From: Juglans regia
Taxonomy: Eukaryota > Streptophyta > Magnoliopsida > Fagales > Juglandaceae
Reading direction: 5' to 3'
Assembly: GCF_001411555.2 (NCBI RefSeq)
Contig: NC_049905.1
Span: 21,442,097 to 21,506,096, forward strand
Length of the DNA: 64,000 nt
The translations under genes were made by a program, and so were the position numbers. This document shows, in pieces, positions 22,506 through 36,309 of this stretch. The stretch's first letter is position 1. Every line of letters begins with the position of its first letter. Under the pieces are notes generated by a model. The model was given only the letters and a program-made list of their open reading frames with translations. It was not told the origin of the DNA and did no database searches.

Positions 22506-22594
22506 ATTATTGAGCTCATCAATTCCTGCAATTAATTAATTATATGCAGCAATATCTATCAGGGATTCAGGATCATATATATATATATATAAAT

Positions 22595-22760
22595 GATAGT
22601 TACAGTTATAAGTGTGTAAATGCCGTGTAACCACTTTTAAAAAAATGAATAAATATGAGATCCATATAGAAAAATTTAATTTTTTAAATAATGGTTCACA
22701 CTATTTTTCAAAACGATTGTACGATATTTACGTATTACATGACTGTATGTAGCATTGCTC
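22595..22760. mobile_element. MITE in GH1 intron 11
   Basis: The GH1 relics at 6.1 kb and 58 kb lack this segment: there the two (TA)n flanks are directly joined. It contains gtgtgtaaatgccgtgtaaccac and a mirrored gtacgatatttacgtattac, so it is an insertion of the same family as 33756-33915. Confidence 0.55.
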
Positions 22761-23784
22761 ATATATATATATATATATATATATGAAAAAAAAAAACAAT
22801 AGAATTAATAGATCTGGAAATTACCATTCTCAGTTATGTAAATTTGTGGATTATAATACTTCTCCTTTGTGTACTTCAAAAGATCACGAATTCCACTGGG
22901 AACAACATGAAGCCAACTTGAAGCAGCCTGCAGTTAATTAATATTCAAACCGAATGGATCAGTGATTAAAATTTTTACATGCATGACTGCCAGTAATTAT
23001 TTGAAAGCTGAGAGATCTTTGCTCAATGCTATATTTTTAATTGAGAAATTATGCTCTTTTTCATCTTAGATTTTGACGGCCGGTTTCAAACAGGCAGCTT
23101 GAAATGTTTCACCTAAATAAATGTGATTTGATAAGATTTGAGACAAAGATTAACATAATTTGATGAGTCGTGCCGAGGGTGTAGCACGAGACATTCTACC
23201 AATAAATACTTCCTAATCACAACATTAAAAAATACTTCCTAATCACTGTAAAAAAAAAATCAATCGATAGCTCCATCGGTGGCTTTTATCGGTGGCTGTA
23301 ACTTATTCTAATTTGATTCCATTTTCATGTACTACCATCAAAACAAATTGGTACGTACGTACGATGGCAGTCACCATTACGACGGTCGTTTTATATATTT
23401 CAAAAAGTGTTATTATCACAACATTTTTTGTTAGAGAATTATTACAACTACAAAAATTTTTTATAAAAATAAATACTTAAACCGATATGCAGATTTTATG
23501 ATATGATACGTTAGATCTATTTTATAATAAAAATAATTTTATAATTTAATATATCACGTCAAAATTTTAAGAAAATTTTTATAACTTGATGATTTCTCGA
23601 TACAATATGATCATCACTTTCGATATCTAGGAAGAAAAGAATAAATGTTGATTTACTTAATTAGAACACACACCTGTGGACCAATGAGGACCCCATTGCG
23701 CTCATCTGGCGTGCACAACAAAATTAAAGAAAATTAAGTATGGGTACTGCATGTAGTACTTAGTTATATATATATATATAACAC

Positions 23785-24317
<533 letters not shown>

Positions 24318-24630
24318 TCAAGTGAATTCTAAATACCATGGTTGTTTGAGAGAAAGATGATCATGCAGTTTACCCAACAAAAGAACAGAAAAGATAAAAA
24401 AGCAGTGATGCATGCAGAATTAATTTATTAATATACCATCCGAACATAAAATCAAGAGCACGTGAAGCGGCGTCGATGTCTGGTTTGGAATTAGTGTATG
24501 GCACCATCCAATAGCACACATGGGTTATACCTATTACACCTTTTTGTACTGCCTGTACATGTCAACATGCATAAGACGTAAATAAACATACGAACAATAA
24601 TATATGCATATATGTGTATGTGTGTGTATA

Positions 24631-24666
<36 letters not shown>

Positions 24667-25102
24667 AGGGAATAAATGGGACCTGATATTTCTGCTTGAA
24701 AACTTTAACAGCAGCAGCATGAGCAAGAAGCAGGTGATGGGTGACTAGATAGGGCTCAATGGCGGAATCTCCACCGGTGCAATTGGGATTATACCAGCTC
24801 GAACACCGGAAAGGTGCTAATACCCCTTGTGCATAACCTCCATTGCTGTATGTCCATGGCTCATTTAGTGTGATCCAGTGCTTTACTCTGTCTCCAAACT
24901 CTCTGAAGCAAAGGTCCGCGAAGTCCCGGAAATCTTCCCTGAATATATATAATTACACACATATATTAGACTTATTGCCAGGGGAAATGTTGATCTGGGT
25001 CCAAACTTGGAGACTTTCTTAGTTTTTACATAGATAATAATCTAACCCCTCAAATGGGTCCACGATCAACAATAAATATGGTGATCAAGCAGTCACTACT
25101 TA

Positions 25103-25204
<102 letters not shown>

Positions 25205-26169
25205 CTAATATCCTAAATCTCAAGATTAAATTATGATGATCAGCAGTAGTACTACTTGATCATAAATAGATATTGAGGAAATTTAATACAATTATTAATA
25301 GATTGAAACGTGACCTTTGGACAGGAGCTCATTGATGAGGTTGTTGTAGTATTTGATTCCTTCCCTGTTCACGCCTTTGCTGATCTTTCCCGCTGAAATT
25401 AGGCCCCGTTTGATCAGATTGTTAGATTATATTTCTAAATTCCCCTCACTCTTTTTCCTGAATTCTTGAGTCAGAAAAAAGCTTTCAAGAGGCCGGGGAT
25501 GCAGCTAAATTGAGTAGTCTTACTTGGAATCAATCGGGGCCATGAGATTGAGAACCTGTACGCATCTGCACCCATATCCTTCAGAATCGCCACATCTTGC
25601 TGCAGTATACGTACAAAAAGGAAAATTAACATGTTATGGAAATCTTTTGACAAAGGAGTTTTTTCCATTTCTAGAAAATCTCTTAATTCTCCATGCATCT
25701 TCCTTTATATTTTTTTAGAGGAGTCAAAGATCTTAGACGTACCTTGTAGCGATGATATTGATCAACAGCTACATCTCCATTACTGCCATCCGCAATCAAC
25801 TCTGCATATTTATATTTATTAAACAAATCTATTTATACTTGACTAAGTTCGAAGAGATCCAATCAATTAGTTAAGACCACGTACGTGTGAGCTAGAGTAA
25901 TAATATTCCATCCATTAGATCATGATGATCAATTCGTACGCTTATGTTCAAGCTAGCATGAAGTCAAAAGATCAGGAAGGCATTGATGAATGAAATGATC
26001 ACTCCATGATCTTTTCATTCCATAATCTGTTTTTTCCTTTCTTCTTCTTCTTCTTGTTGTTTGTTTGTTTGTTTTGTTTTTTGTTTTTTTTTTGTTTTTG
26101 TTTTTTTTAACACAGAAGTAATGTGAATAAAGGAAAAATTATATGAATATTGTTGAAGAATTATCCTGC

Positions 26170-26490
26170 ATTTCCTGTAGACAAAATCTTGGACATATTT
26201 ATAACAAATGAGCAATTATCTCTTGTAGTACTAGTTTTATAAGATCATGAGTTAGGCCTATAAATTTCTTCATGGTATCAGAGCCTACTACAAAACGAAT
26301 AAAGTCCACACTACTTATCCTATGATAAGAATTAGGAAAAATACTGACATGCACGTAATGAATGGTGTCAATGAATAATCTCACAATCCCTATGAACAAT
26401 GTCTTGAGTATGTTTATAATAAATGCATATTCATTTCTTGTAAAACTGATTTTATGAAATGAGTTAAGCCATAAATTTCTTTAAATATAA
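26170..26490 (+). mobile_element. Possible TRIM-like mini-retroelement in GH1 intron 2
   Basis: Two diverged direct repeats of about 90 bp, 26187-26276 and 26400-26490 (cttgg/agtatgtttataa...gagttaggcctataaatttctt). The first is followed directly by tggtatcagagcc (26275-26287), a match to the usual plant retrotransposon primer-binding site. The 110-bp interior codes for nothing. This fits a terminal-repeat retrotransposon in miniature, but the outer ends and target duplication are unclear. Confidence 0.4.
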
Positions 26491-26509
26491 AGTGTACTTA
26501 ATAAGGATA

Positions 26510-26540
<31 letters not shown>

Positions 26541-27096
26541 AGTAATCTAGTGGACGTATCGACAACCATGCAGCTTGGCTCCTAATAGCACAAACTTTTG
26601 ACTTCAAGTCATCACCCTTGTCTTTGTGGAGAGAAGGTTATTTTTTTATTTTTTTATATCCAGTGGGAGAAATTTGCACTGTGTTTTCAGTGCTCAGAGA
26701 GAGAAAGCTAGAGAGACCTGGATATTTATGGCTGTAATAATCCCACATGCTTGGGCCTTTACCATCTTCTTTTGCTGCACCTTCGTACTGAAATCCAAAC
26801 ACATTAATTAATCAATGCATGTTATATATGCAATATATATTCTTGTCATCTTATAAGTGAAAACTAGAAAAGGAAAAAAAAAAAAGCCTCAAACATGAAG
26901 AAAACATCTGCATGCAGGGGCTTGTTACCTGATAAGCTGCTCCTGCCGCCCCGAAAATGAAACCCTTGGGAAAACTGGTCCGGTTGAGGGAAGAAATGCC
27001 ATAGCTGGTTGTGATTTTAGTTTTAGCGCCACTGCTGTTAGCAAATGAGCCAACGAGAACTAGAAGGCTGAGTACAAGATAGCCTTTCAATGCCAT

Positions 27097-27860
27097 CGCC
27101 GTGAGGTTTTTTTTGGTGATCGAAGCTGCTGAAACTCAGCTGCCATTTATAGAAAAATTAAATGGCACATACGTACACAAAGCTCATTACGTGTCTTTTA
27201 TTTTATTTTATTTAACGGAAAATGTTATGCATCATTTATTATTTATTCTTATATTTTATATTTATAATTATTTTTGAATTGTACTATATAAAAACTTTAC
27301 ACTCTATACGCTATTTAAAAATATATAATTTTATTTTATTTATCTTCGCATTTAATCATATTTAATGAAAATAAAGATATAAAAATAAAATCACATATTT
27401 TAAAGTGATGTACAGGAATATGAGATTTATGTCTAAATTTTTTTTTTTTTTTATAAAATGTGAGGATGTGGAGTGTGAGATAATAAAAAGTGATTGATAA
27501 AAAAAATATGCTTATTTAATTAATGAATCATGTTAACTCCGAAAAAGGAACGACCGGTGGTAACACAATTATTTTTCTTACAATTATTACAATGAATCAT
27601 GGTAATGAATATTTTTCTTATAATAATGATAATTTTACAATATAAGGTAACACATACAAATCAATTTAATTTATAAACTTATTTTCATGATAAAGCATAA
27701 ATTATATGATGCTAATTTACAAAATCACCTTTTAATTACTAGTACGTACGGCCAACAAATGAGAGAAAAGGGGCATTGAATTCCCATGCATAGATCGAAA
27801 AACGGCCTATAGATTTTCCATTAACGTCCTTTCAAAATCATCTCCGACGTACGATTGCCT
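27097..27860. other. GH1 upstream region, AT-rich
   Basis: Beyond the TATA box the sequence is AT-rich. It includes a repeat-like stretch at 27225-27500 (ttatgcatcatttattatttattctt ... gataataaaaagtgattgataaa), possibly a decayed MITE. No gene. Confidence 0.45.
27143..27152 (-). promoter_or_regulatory. Likely TATA box of the GH1 gene
   Basis: On the minus strand CTATAAATGG lies about 47 bp upstream of the ATG at 27096, which would give a short 5' UTR. About 45 bp further upstream is gacacgtaa, an ACGT core like those bound by bZIP factors. Position and sequence fit; function is inferred. Confidence 0.45.
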
Positions 27861-28700
27861 TAGGATACGTTTGGATTGTGAGAAGTGTGAGAATGTTTAT
27901 AAATAGTTATGAGTAAATATTAGAGTGAGTTTATGAGTCTCATTAAGAATATTTTGAGTTGTTTGGATATATGAAGTATATTGAGTTATTGACTTTTGAA
28001 TATGTAATTGAAAAATATGTGGATCTCATAAATATTATAGTGATTTTATTTTTAGTAATAAATATTATAATAATTTTATTATAGTGATTTTTTAATATTA
28101 ATAAATATTGTAGTGATTTTATTTTACTTTTATATATGATAATGATTTTATTTTTAATTTATATATAATAGTGATAAATATTATAATGATTTTATTTATA
28201 TATATATATAATAGTGATAAATATTATAGTAATGTTATTTTTTATTTATATATTATAGTGATTTTATTTTTTATTTTTTATTTATATATTATAATGATTT
28301 TATTTATTATTTATATTTAATAGTGATTTTATTTTTTATTTATATATTATAGCGATTTTATTTTTTATTTATATATTATAGCGATTTTATTTTTTATTTA
28401 TATATAATAGTGATAAATATTTTTTATTTATATATTATAGTGATTTATTTATTTATTTATATATTATAATGATTTTTTTTATATTTAATAGTAATAAATA
28501 TTATAGTGATTTTATTTTTTATTTATATATAATAGTGACAAGTATTATAGAATATTTGTGAATAATTATGAGTAGAGATTAAAGTGGGTTTGTAGGTCCC
28601 ATTGAAAGTATTTTAAGTTGTTTAGTATGTGAAGTATTTTCAAAAGTACGAGAATACTTGAAAAGTGTTGAGGATACTCTAGTACCCAAACACACCCTTA
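27860..28700. mobile_element. Repeat element with inverted ends and AT minisatellite core
   Basis: The ends ttaggatacgtttggattgtgag (27860) and gtacccaaacacacccttag (to 28700) are inverted relatives. The core 28000-28560 is a tandem array (listed separately). The subterminal words tgagagtgagttt and tgaagtattttcaaa also echo each other. Confidence 0.55.
28000..28560. repeat. AT-rich minisatellite, about 28-35 bp units
   Basis: Many imperfect tandem copies built from tattatagtgattttatttt plus tttatttatatat, with some units shortened. The copies are varied, suggesting repeated slippage. Confidence 0.85.
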
Positions 28701-29349
28701 GAAAAAAGGGCCGTGCTACACCCTCGGTGGCTCTCGACAAGACCAATGGGTCTTTTTTATTTTTATTTTTTTAATTTATTTTTTAAATATTTTTTAAATA
28801 TTTACAATATAAATATTACTTCTACAAAATTTACTTCTACATGTTGTCATAAATACAGTTAATTAGAGCAATATGAATAACAGATTGATTTTTCCTAGAA
28901 CCCGCACCTTTTATAGTTGTTCTCTTCATACGTACCTTGTTTTTGGATTCGTTGCGTTGATTGGAACAGTGGCCGGGTACGTAAGATCATGATTTTGGAA
29001 CTATGAATTGATCTTTAATTGCTTCATTTATTTTTGACACACTTTAATGAACCCATTAATTACTTTTTATTTCTCAATTAAGCCCATTAATTAGTTTATC
29101 CTGATCTCATGCACGCATGCAAACGGTTTTTTTAGTAATGTTTTAACCAGAAAATTGTTTTATAAAAGTTTTATAAAATTTAACTTATTATATAAAATTT
29201 TATTAATTTATAATTTTTTTTTTTTTATCTCTATAATACTTTTATTTTTCGCATATCAAAACTCAAAAAAGGAAAAACAAAACTCCAAGAAGTCCTTCCA
29301 CATTCTGAAGAACTGTTCAAACAAAAACAAAAGAAGAAGTAGATGGAAT

Positions 29350-29565
29350 AGTTTCGTTTGGATTGTAATACTATTTTATTTTATCTTATTTCAATATTAT
29401 AATTTTTTATAATTTTTATATAAAATATAATAAATAATTTAATTTTTTTAAATTTTAAAATAATAATAAAATTAAAAAATAATATTCTAACAATATTTTA
29501 TTCAACTTTTAACTTTTATCTCAATTCATCTCATCTCAATTTTCTATCCAAACGGCACCAGTCTA
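29350..29565. mobile_element. MITE of the tttggat family
   Basis: Starts near tttcgtttggattgta and ends tctatccaaacggcacc. The right half is the reverse complement of the gtttggatgttgagttgagatgag repeat seen at 15977. Inside are ataaataatttaatttttt and ttctaacaatattttattcaac, typical of the same family. Confidence 0.65.
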
Positions 29566-30148
29566 TTTTGACAGCTTAAATATTTGGTGCAGCTAGCACG
29601 AGTGCATTTTCAAATCGTTGTAAAGTTAATTTGATAGTGGAATTTGATCCGATCAAGATGGCTTAATTCTATACTGAGTCTACACTCACCAGATGAGAAT
29701 ATTATAAGAAAGTGATTGATACAAATTGACAAATTTGTTGACAACTTGGCCTTAATAATGTCCAAGAATATAATATAATAGTCTGATTTGATTATTATTA
29801 ATTGATTTTGATTTCTATAATTGTGAAATCTGATTTTTAAAAATATTTATCTTATCTCATTTGTACTTAATTTATACCTATATTTTGTATTCAATAACAA
29901 TTAAGAATAAGAAAGATGTAGCCAAAGACTAAGTTCTTCCTTCTATATCTATCTACTTATATATAAAGTGCGAATCGCCTATGAACAGTATTTTCGTCTA
30001 ATATTTTCGTTTCCAATTTTACCCCTGCTTCTATTTCCAAATTTCGGTTTTGCCACTGATATTCTTCCCATTTTGCCCCTGATTTCTCTCGCGCGCGAGG
30101 CCCTCCTCCCCTCTCCCCTCTCCCTCGTCCGTTTCTTCATCTCTTGCA

Positions 30149-30730
30149 GTGCGCTACCACACGCCGTCGTGCTCGACACCGTCGCTCTCATTCTCTTCCC
30201 CTCCGACCGGCGTCCATTCCCTTCCAATATCAGCCACTCTCGTGCCGCCGTTGACCGCCACGAGCGAATCCAAGCTGCAGCCCGTCTGATTCTTCGTCGC
30301 CTCTAGTGCGCCGCCGCACGCCGTCGTGCTCGACACCATCGCTCTCATTCTCTTCCCCTCCGACCGGCGTCCATTCCCTTCCAATATCAGCCACTCTCGT
30401 GCCGCCGTTGACTGCCACGAGCGAATCCAAGTCGCGGCCTGTCCAATTCTTCGTCGCCTTAGTGCGCCGCCGCACGCCGGCGTGGCTAACACTGCCCCAC
30501 CCATTCTCTTCCCCTCCGTCTGGCGTTCCTCCCCTTCCAATATCAGCCCCTAATGTGCCGCCGTTGACCGCCACGAGCGAATCTAAGCCGCGGCCCGTCC
30601 GATTCTTCGTCGCCTTCAATGCGCCGCTGCACGCCGGCGTGGCTAACACCGCCCCACCCATTCTCTTCCCCTCTGTCCGGCGTTTCTCCCCCTTCCAATA
30701 TCAGCCCCTATCGTGCTGCCGTTGACCGCT
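30149..30730. repeat. GC-rich tandem array, about 157-bp period, four copies
   Basis: Units start at gtgcgc near 30149, 30306, 30462 and 30619. Each contains a cgacaccgtcgctctcattctcttcccctc-like part and a gccgttgaccgccacgagcgaatc-like part. Units 1-2 and units 3-4 form two closer pairs. Open frames across it exist on both strands but are a product of GC content and a period close to a multiple of three. Confidence 0.9.
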
Positions 30731-31043
30731 GCGGCTTGGATGACACGAGCAAATCCAAGCCGCGGCTCATTTTTTTTTTTTTTGGATAAGAGCGGCTATG
30801 TCTTTTATTTCCTTTAATTTTGAATTATGTAAATATTGAATTCAATTGTTACATTTCAGTATAAATCTAATTTTTTCCTTATTAATGATTTTTTTAATGA
30901 TTTATTAAGAAATAAACTTAAATATATTTTTTTTATTTTTGGATTAACTGAATAGTTTATTAATTAACCTGAAATTAATTACATTATTTGAGGTAGATCT
31001 ATAGTTTCTAATGTACTATAGTTTATTTAATTTTTTTTAAAGG

Positions 31044-31290
31044 AAAATGAGAGGGTTACTACTCTCCTACTACTCATTTACTACTCTTTTATATTTGATT
31101 TTTTTTAAAATTTTTTATTTTACTTGATGGTTAAGGAAGTGATTATTAATAAAATTATATATTTTTTTAATTTTTTCGATTAAGGATGTTAAAAAAATAC
31201 TTCAAAGAAAATGATAAAAAAATAAAAAAACTTGAAATTAACTATAAGTAGTAATAGGGTAGTAACCCTATCATTACCTTTTTTAAAATG
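31044..31290. mobile_element. Palindromic MITE
   Basis: The ends aaaatgagagggttactactct and agggtagtaaccctatcattacctttt are inverted relatives about 245 bp apart. AT-rich interior, no coding. Confidence 0.65.
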
Positions 31291-32935
31291 TAAAGGATGA
31301 GACCTTATAAAATATATGATTAAATTATTTAATACTTACTACTGTAGTTTTGAATTTTAAAACTGACACATTATATATTTATTTTGGAAATAATAAGTAT
31401 ACAACGTGCGCATCCAACTATAATTATTAAGAGTAATAATAGTAGGTTGGTTAGTATAATTACAAATTTTCATAAAGAAATAAATTATAACTTCTTAATA
31501 ATTTAAAAATATAATATGTCATTATTATTATTTTATTTAGCCAAGTGTGAAAATGTTAAATAAATTAATGTTTTTCATTGTTATTATTTCTTATAGTGTT
31601 TCTGTTTTAATAATATTAAAAAGAGTTATGAAAACTTTTGAAATAAATTAAGATGATGCGGTTTGCATTCTTAAATTAAGAACTAAACTGCCTTTAAACT
31701 AAAGCAATAATTTAACATTATTTGTAGTGTTAAGTAATATGGTCTAGAATATGTTAATATATATTAGAACATTTTTAATTTTTTTCTTCTCTGAAAATTT
31801 ATATAATGTTGGGGAGAGTTAGATGAGATGATTTTATAAAAAACAATTGAAAGAGAGAAAGAGTTAAATAAAAAATATTATAAAATTAAAATATTATAAG
31901 ACACTTAGATTATAATTTTATAATATTATTTTTGTTTTGAAATTTAAAAAGATAAATTATATTTTATTTGAAATTTGAAATTTTGAGAAAGTTGTAATGA
32001 TTATTTTAAAAGTTTTGTATTTCAGTTATGTTTAAAAATGAGATGGGATAGGATATGAAAATTTTGAAATAAAATCTATTTTTAAATAGACTTTTATTTG
32101 AAAATAAGTAAAGGATGAACAGTGTTCTTATCAATTTTTTTTTTTTTTTCCTGTTTTTCTCATCAAATCCGGTTCTCTTATGTTTTTGCTCTTTTGCCAA
32201 TTAGGTGAGTTTGGATACTGAGGTTTGTTTTTTTTTTTATAGGTTAGATCCTAATTGAGATGAAATTAGTTGAAATGAAAATTAAAAGTTAAATAAAATA
32301 TTATTAGAATATTATTTTTTTAATATTATAGAAACATTAGCCTTTTAAACAAGAGATTTTGGTAAGTTTAAACAAACAATATTTTATTTTTAGTAAGAGA
32401 AGTAATCTTAAGTTGTTTATGGATGTTACATTTCATTTAAGTGTATTTAATTCTTGAGTTTGCTGCCTAATAAGATCTAAAATTCTCATTATATGTTATT
32501 TTATCTGGAACTCGTAAAAATATTATTGGATATAATCATTGATATTAGGGTTTATAATATGAGATAAAAAAGAAAATGATTTAGTCAAAAATCCTTACGC
32601 ATATGTTGCTTGTGATAATATGATGATTTATTTTATACGATGATTCTATTTAAAATTGGTCATATTTTACTATTTATTATATATTTCGTAATATTTAATA
32701 GTAGATAACTGAATATATGTATAGCGCATGTTATCCTAACTAGTATATATATAAGTTAGGGAAGGATGTTCTTAATGTCAGAAAGAATATAGTAGACATT
32801 TAGGACATTCCAAACTGCTTGCTACCTTTGTTTTAGCAAAGAGAAAAAAAAATGTAAGTTAAATGATCAGCCAAACACGTACACAAGTACGTAGTACATG
32901 TTCACCTAATTAATTAACTTCAAATATTGTATATG

Positions 32936-32976
<41 letters not shown>

Positions 32977-33755
32977 AACATCCCGGCCTGTATCACAAAT
33001 CCCGGGAATTCTTTATGCGCATCTTATCAGCACCGTTCCCACATATATCCTACCCCATTGATTCACGTGCTGATCATCATACATGTCCGTGCCCATGATC
33101 GATGCTTCATTATGATACTAACCAAAAGGTTCGATCTTCCACTTGGAAAACACTATTTCCACAGAAAAAACTTACCGAAATTTTTTACCGAAACTTTTTT
33201 TTATTTTTTTTATTGTATTTTTTTTACTTAATCATTAAATAAGTGTTTTTAAATGAATATATTATTACAGATAATGGCTCAAAATAAATCATCACAGCTC
33301 ATAACAGATCATCACAGCTCATACGTCAGTTACTTGCATGATCTTAGGTGAAAATAGTTGTCCATATCTTTCCATTTATAGAGTAACGTAAACTGTAATA
33401 AATAGCCTTGATATTCTTATATTCCTTCCTTATTTGGTTTGTAATGCTCTGTATATATACAGCAGTTACATATGAATAAAATACAATCAATTTTATCAAT
33501 TGTTTATTTTCGTTATATATGATTTTTTTTATTTTTAAAAAATATTTAAATGGTTTAAAAAAATAGTGAAAGAAAAGATAAAAAAAAAAAAAAAGATTTT
33601 GTGTGTTCGGTAAAGAATTTCTGTAGAAATTCTCTGTGGACGTAGCAACGTCCCACCACTTATGGGCGGCTTCCCTTCGATCCACATCCCCCCAAGCTAG
33701 CTAGCTAGCTTCTCAAACAAATTATAGAGCTTGGACCAACGCACGAGAGAGAGCT

Positions 33756-33915
33756 CAGAGAGCAAAAAGAATAATTTTACATTTTGAAAAAAAATAATAT
33801 TTATTATTAAAAAATTAATTAATTTTTTTTTTATGTAAATTCTATATTTATTTATTTATTTTAAAATGATTGTACGACACTTACACACTCATGACTATAA
33901 ATATCATTTCTCTTT
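33756..33915. mobile_element. MITE of the acacttacacactca family
   Basis: Contains taaaatgattgtacgacacttacacactcatgactataaatatcatttctc. It is near-identical in its tail to 21560-21605, and in reverse form to parts of 22595-22760. Confidence 0.55.
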
Positions 33916-35204
33916 TTATATATAGTACCACATACTTTACCTATTCTTATTTGTTTTTCCTTCCTTATATTTCTTTGTTTTGTACAAGAGAATGACTTGC
34001 CAAATATATAAACGTATATATAAGAAACCGACAAGTCCAACGATCATAAACTATATAGACAAATTAATTGCTACTCTTCCTCTTTTATTTTTATTTATTT
34101 TTTATTTTATTTTTTTTACGGTTGCGCTCATGCTGCATGATCGCATCCAAACTTAAAATAACGTTTTGATTAAACAATGTGGTGGTGGTGGGTGGAGAGA
34201 GAGAGAGAGAGAGGAGGAGGGCATAACTCAAATGCCCGCGAGTGACAATAAGAAAAAAACAAAAGTAATTACTAATTACTAATTAGCCGACCTCTTTTTA
34301 TATCATAATTAATTAATTAACTAATTAATATTATTCATGACCATGATGGGACAACATATTGACCATCATCACCATCCATCTGATCAGATATATAGCGCAT
34401 GCTAGCTAGCTCTCTCTGGTCTCTCCCCATCCAACTATAATATCAGATATATATGAGTCATATATATTCCCAAGTGCGATTTTTTTTTTTTTTATAATAA
34501 AAATGTTTGATCTCATTTTATTTCATTTTATATTATTATTATAATTTTATTTAATTTTTATATAAAATGTAATAATTAATTCAATTTTTTTAAAATTTAA
34601 AATAATAATAATATTAAAAAATAATTTTTTATTTAATTTTTAACTTTTACCTAAAATTACTTAATTTCATTTCACTATTCCAACAACCTCACCTAATACC
34701 TTTCGATGGAAGTAGTTGGAAGCACCAAAATGGACAACGATATGTGCCGTCTCTCATGTATCCTGTCGGCTCGTAACAAGAAGTAATATAAAGTGGGAAA
34801 TACGATGAATTATCGTCTGGGTCCTCGCTTAGGTAGTCAGATATGATCACTAGATACGTAAATAATAATAAAATGGTTTATAAATAATACTGATTTAAAT
34901 TAATATATTTTATGAGCCAATTTTAAACGATAAGAAAGAAAAATTTGAATAAAAATATTAAAAAATTAAATATTATTAAAATCTAATTTTTGTTTTCAAA
35001 TTTAAAAAAATTGATTTTTTTTATTTTATTTTAAAGTTTGAAAAAATTATAATAATTAGGTAATGATTAGATGAAAATATTGAATATTTGAAATTGAAAA
35101 ATGTTTATATTTGTGGTATTTGTATATTGAGATGAGATGAAATGAGATTAGATGAATTTAGAGGATTTTGTTATCCAACCCATGGTATTGTGATATAATA
35201 TACA

Positions 35205-35375
35205 GTAATGTTAAATATAATCTTATGGTCTACAAATCTTGCGTACTCCATTTGAAAAAAATTAAGTCCATTATTAAAAAAATATTTTTACACGTGAGTC
35301 CTAGATTTATTCATTTTTTTTAAATAATAGTGCACGGAGGTTGCACATTTTAAGACTATAAATATTATTTATATT
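35205..35375. mobile_element. MITE, diverged member of the same family
   Basis: Ends aatgttaaatataatcttatggtct and aagactataaatattatttat are inverted relatives. The middle has ttattaaaaaaatatttttacacgtgagtcctagatttattcattt. Confidence 0.5.
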
Positions 35376-36309
35376 ATATTATATATCTATAGAGGTTAAT
35401 TAAGCTTCCAACTTCCAACATGCAAGTACATGATCATATATATTTCAAAGTCACCATCAATTGCTAGTATATATATATTCTCCTTCATCTGTTCTATCAT
35501 ATTTTATTATCTATTGTAAATTAATTATATTGTCTCCTAGCTAGTCATATCTATCGTAAATTGATATATGAAAATATTTAAAAATATGTCACATCAATAA
35601 ATATGATTAAAAAAAATAAAGATCTGAAATGAAATTGACTAGCTAGCATTGCTTACGTTAAAATTAATGTAATTGACAAAGTTATTTACAACTTTACGTG
35701 GATGAATAAAAAAGATAAATATTTTTATTTATCTTAAATTTATTATCTTTTAGTGATGTTTGTTAGATGTCATATTTTAAAGACTATAAATTAATTGTTA
35801 ATATAAAACCACTTACTTTTAAAAATAAGTAGCATTGCATGATATGTCATTTTGAAATTTAACATAGTAACTTGGACTAAAATCACCAATGAAGTTGTTG
35901 TATACACGTTGCCTATCATAAATTTTGACTTAAACAAGACATAATTTTCATGTAGGGAGAAATTTTTTTAATATATGTTCTAATTGATTAGGTTATCCAA
36001 TGGACTTTTGCATATAGGGATTACCCACGGGGCCACGATAATAGATGATTGCAGGCTATATGTTTTCTTGTGCTGAAAACTTGGTTCAACTTCAAATTGA
36101 TAATAGCATTTTAATATTCTTAAGATAATTAATTAGGTGTACGTAGGGCCCGCTTTGGGTGGCTTTGATAAGTAAAATGATTTAAGCCTAATTTTAGTAT
36201 TAAAGTATTTTCAGACTACTTCATTACTATTTATTATTTTATTATTATTTTTTATATATATTTTTATTACTATTTATTATTATTCAATATTCTATCATTA
36301 CTCGTCCGC

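Larger units (their letters stand above)
29948..32743 (+). mobile_element. Candidate non-autonomous Helitron
   Basis: The left boundary reads a|TCTATCTACTTATATATAAAGTG at 29948 and the right boundary CCTAACTAG|t at 32743. This fits the TC start, CTAG end and A/T target of plant Helitrons. The block opens with gcgaatcgcctatgaacagtattttcg, a repeat-like leader, then a GC-rich tandem array, then AT-rich sequence with a nested palindromic MITE. No Rep/helicase frame is present and the expected 3' hairpin is weak (gcgcatg only), so the call is tentative. A second possible end lies near 31405 (gtgcgcatccaacta). Confidence 0.35.
32744..36300. other. Gene-poor AT-rich stretch with MITEs
   Basis: No gene is recognised. 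It contains a (TC)n run at 32939-32976; an element with inverted ends tccacagaaaaaacttaccgaa (33160) and ttcggtaaagaatttctg...ctgtgga (33607-33640), into which an LTR-like segment with gtatatatacagcag and tgaataaaatacaatca (about 33265-33500) seems inserted; a MITE of the acacttacacactca family (33756-33915); and two tttggat-family MITE remnants (34500-34700 and 34940-35180). Confidence 0.5.

Noticed and set aside
29155..29412. 85-residue Phe/Lys-rich frame
   Set aside because: AT-rich noncoding sequence that runs into a MITE. No conserved motif.
29968..30725. Several overlapping 75-143 residue frames on both strands in the GC-rich array
   Set aside because: They follow from a GC-rich tandem repeat with period close to a multiple of three. 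There is no recognisable domain, and frames are open on both strands.
33344..33685. 113-residue minus-strand frame
   Set aside because: Crosses a repeat-like segment and an inverted-end element. AT-rich composition, no domain.
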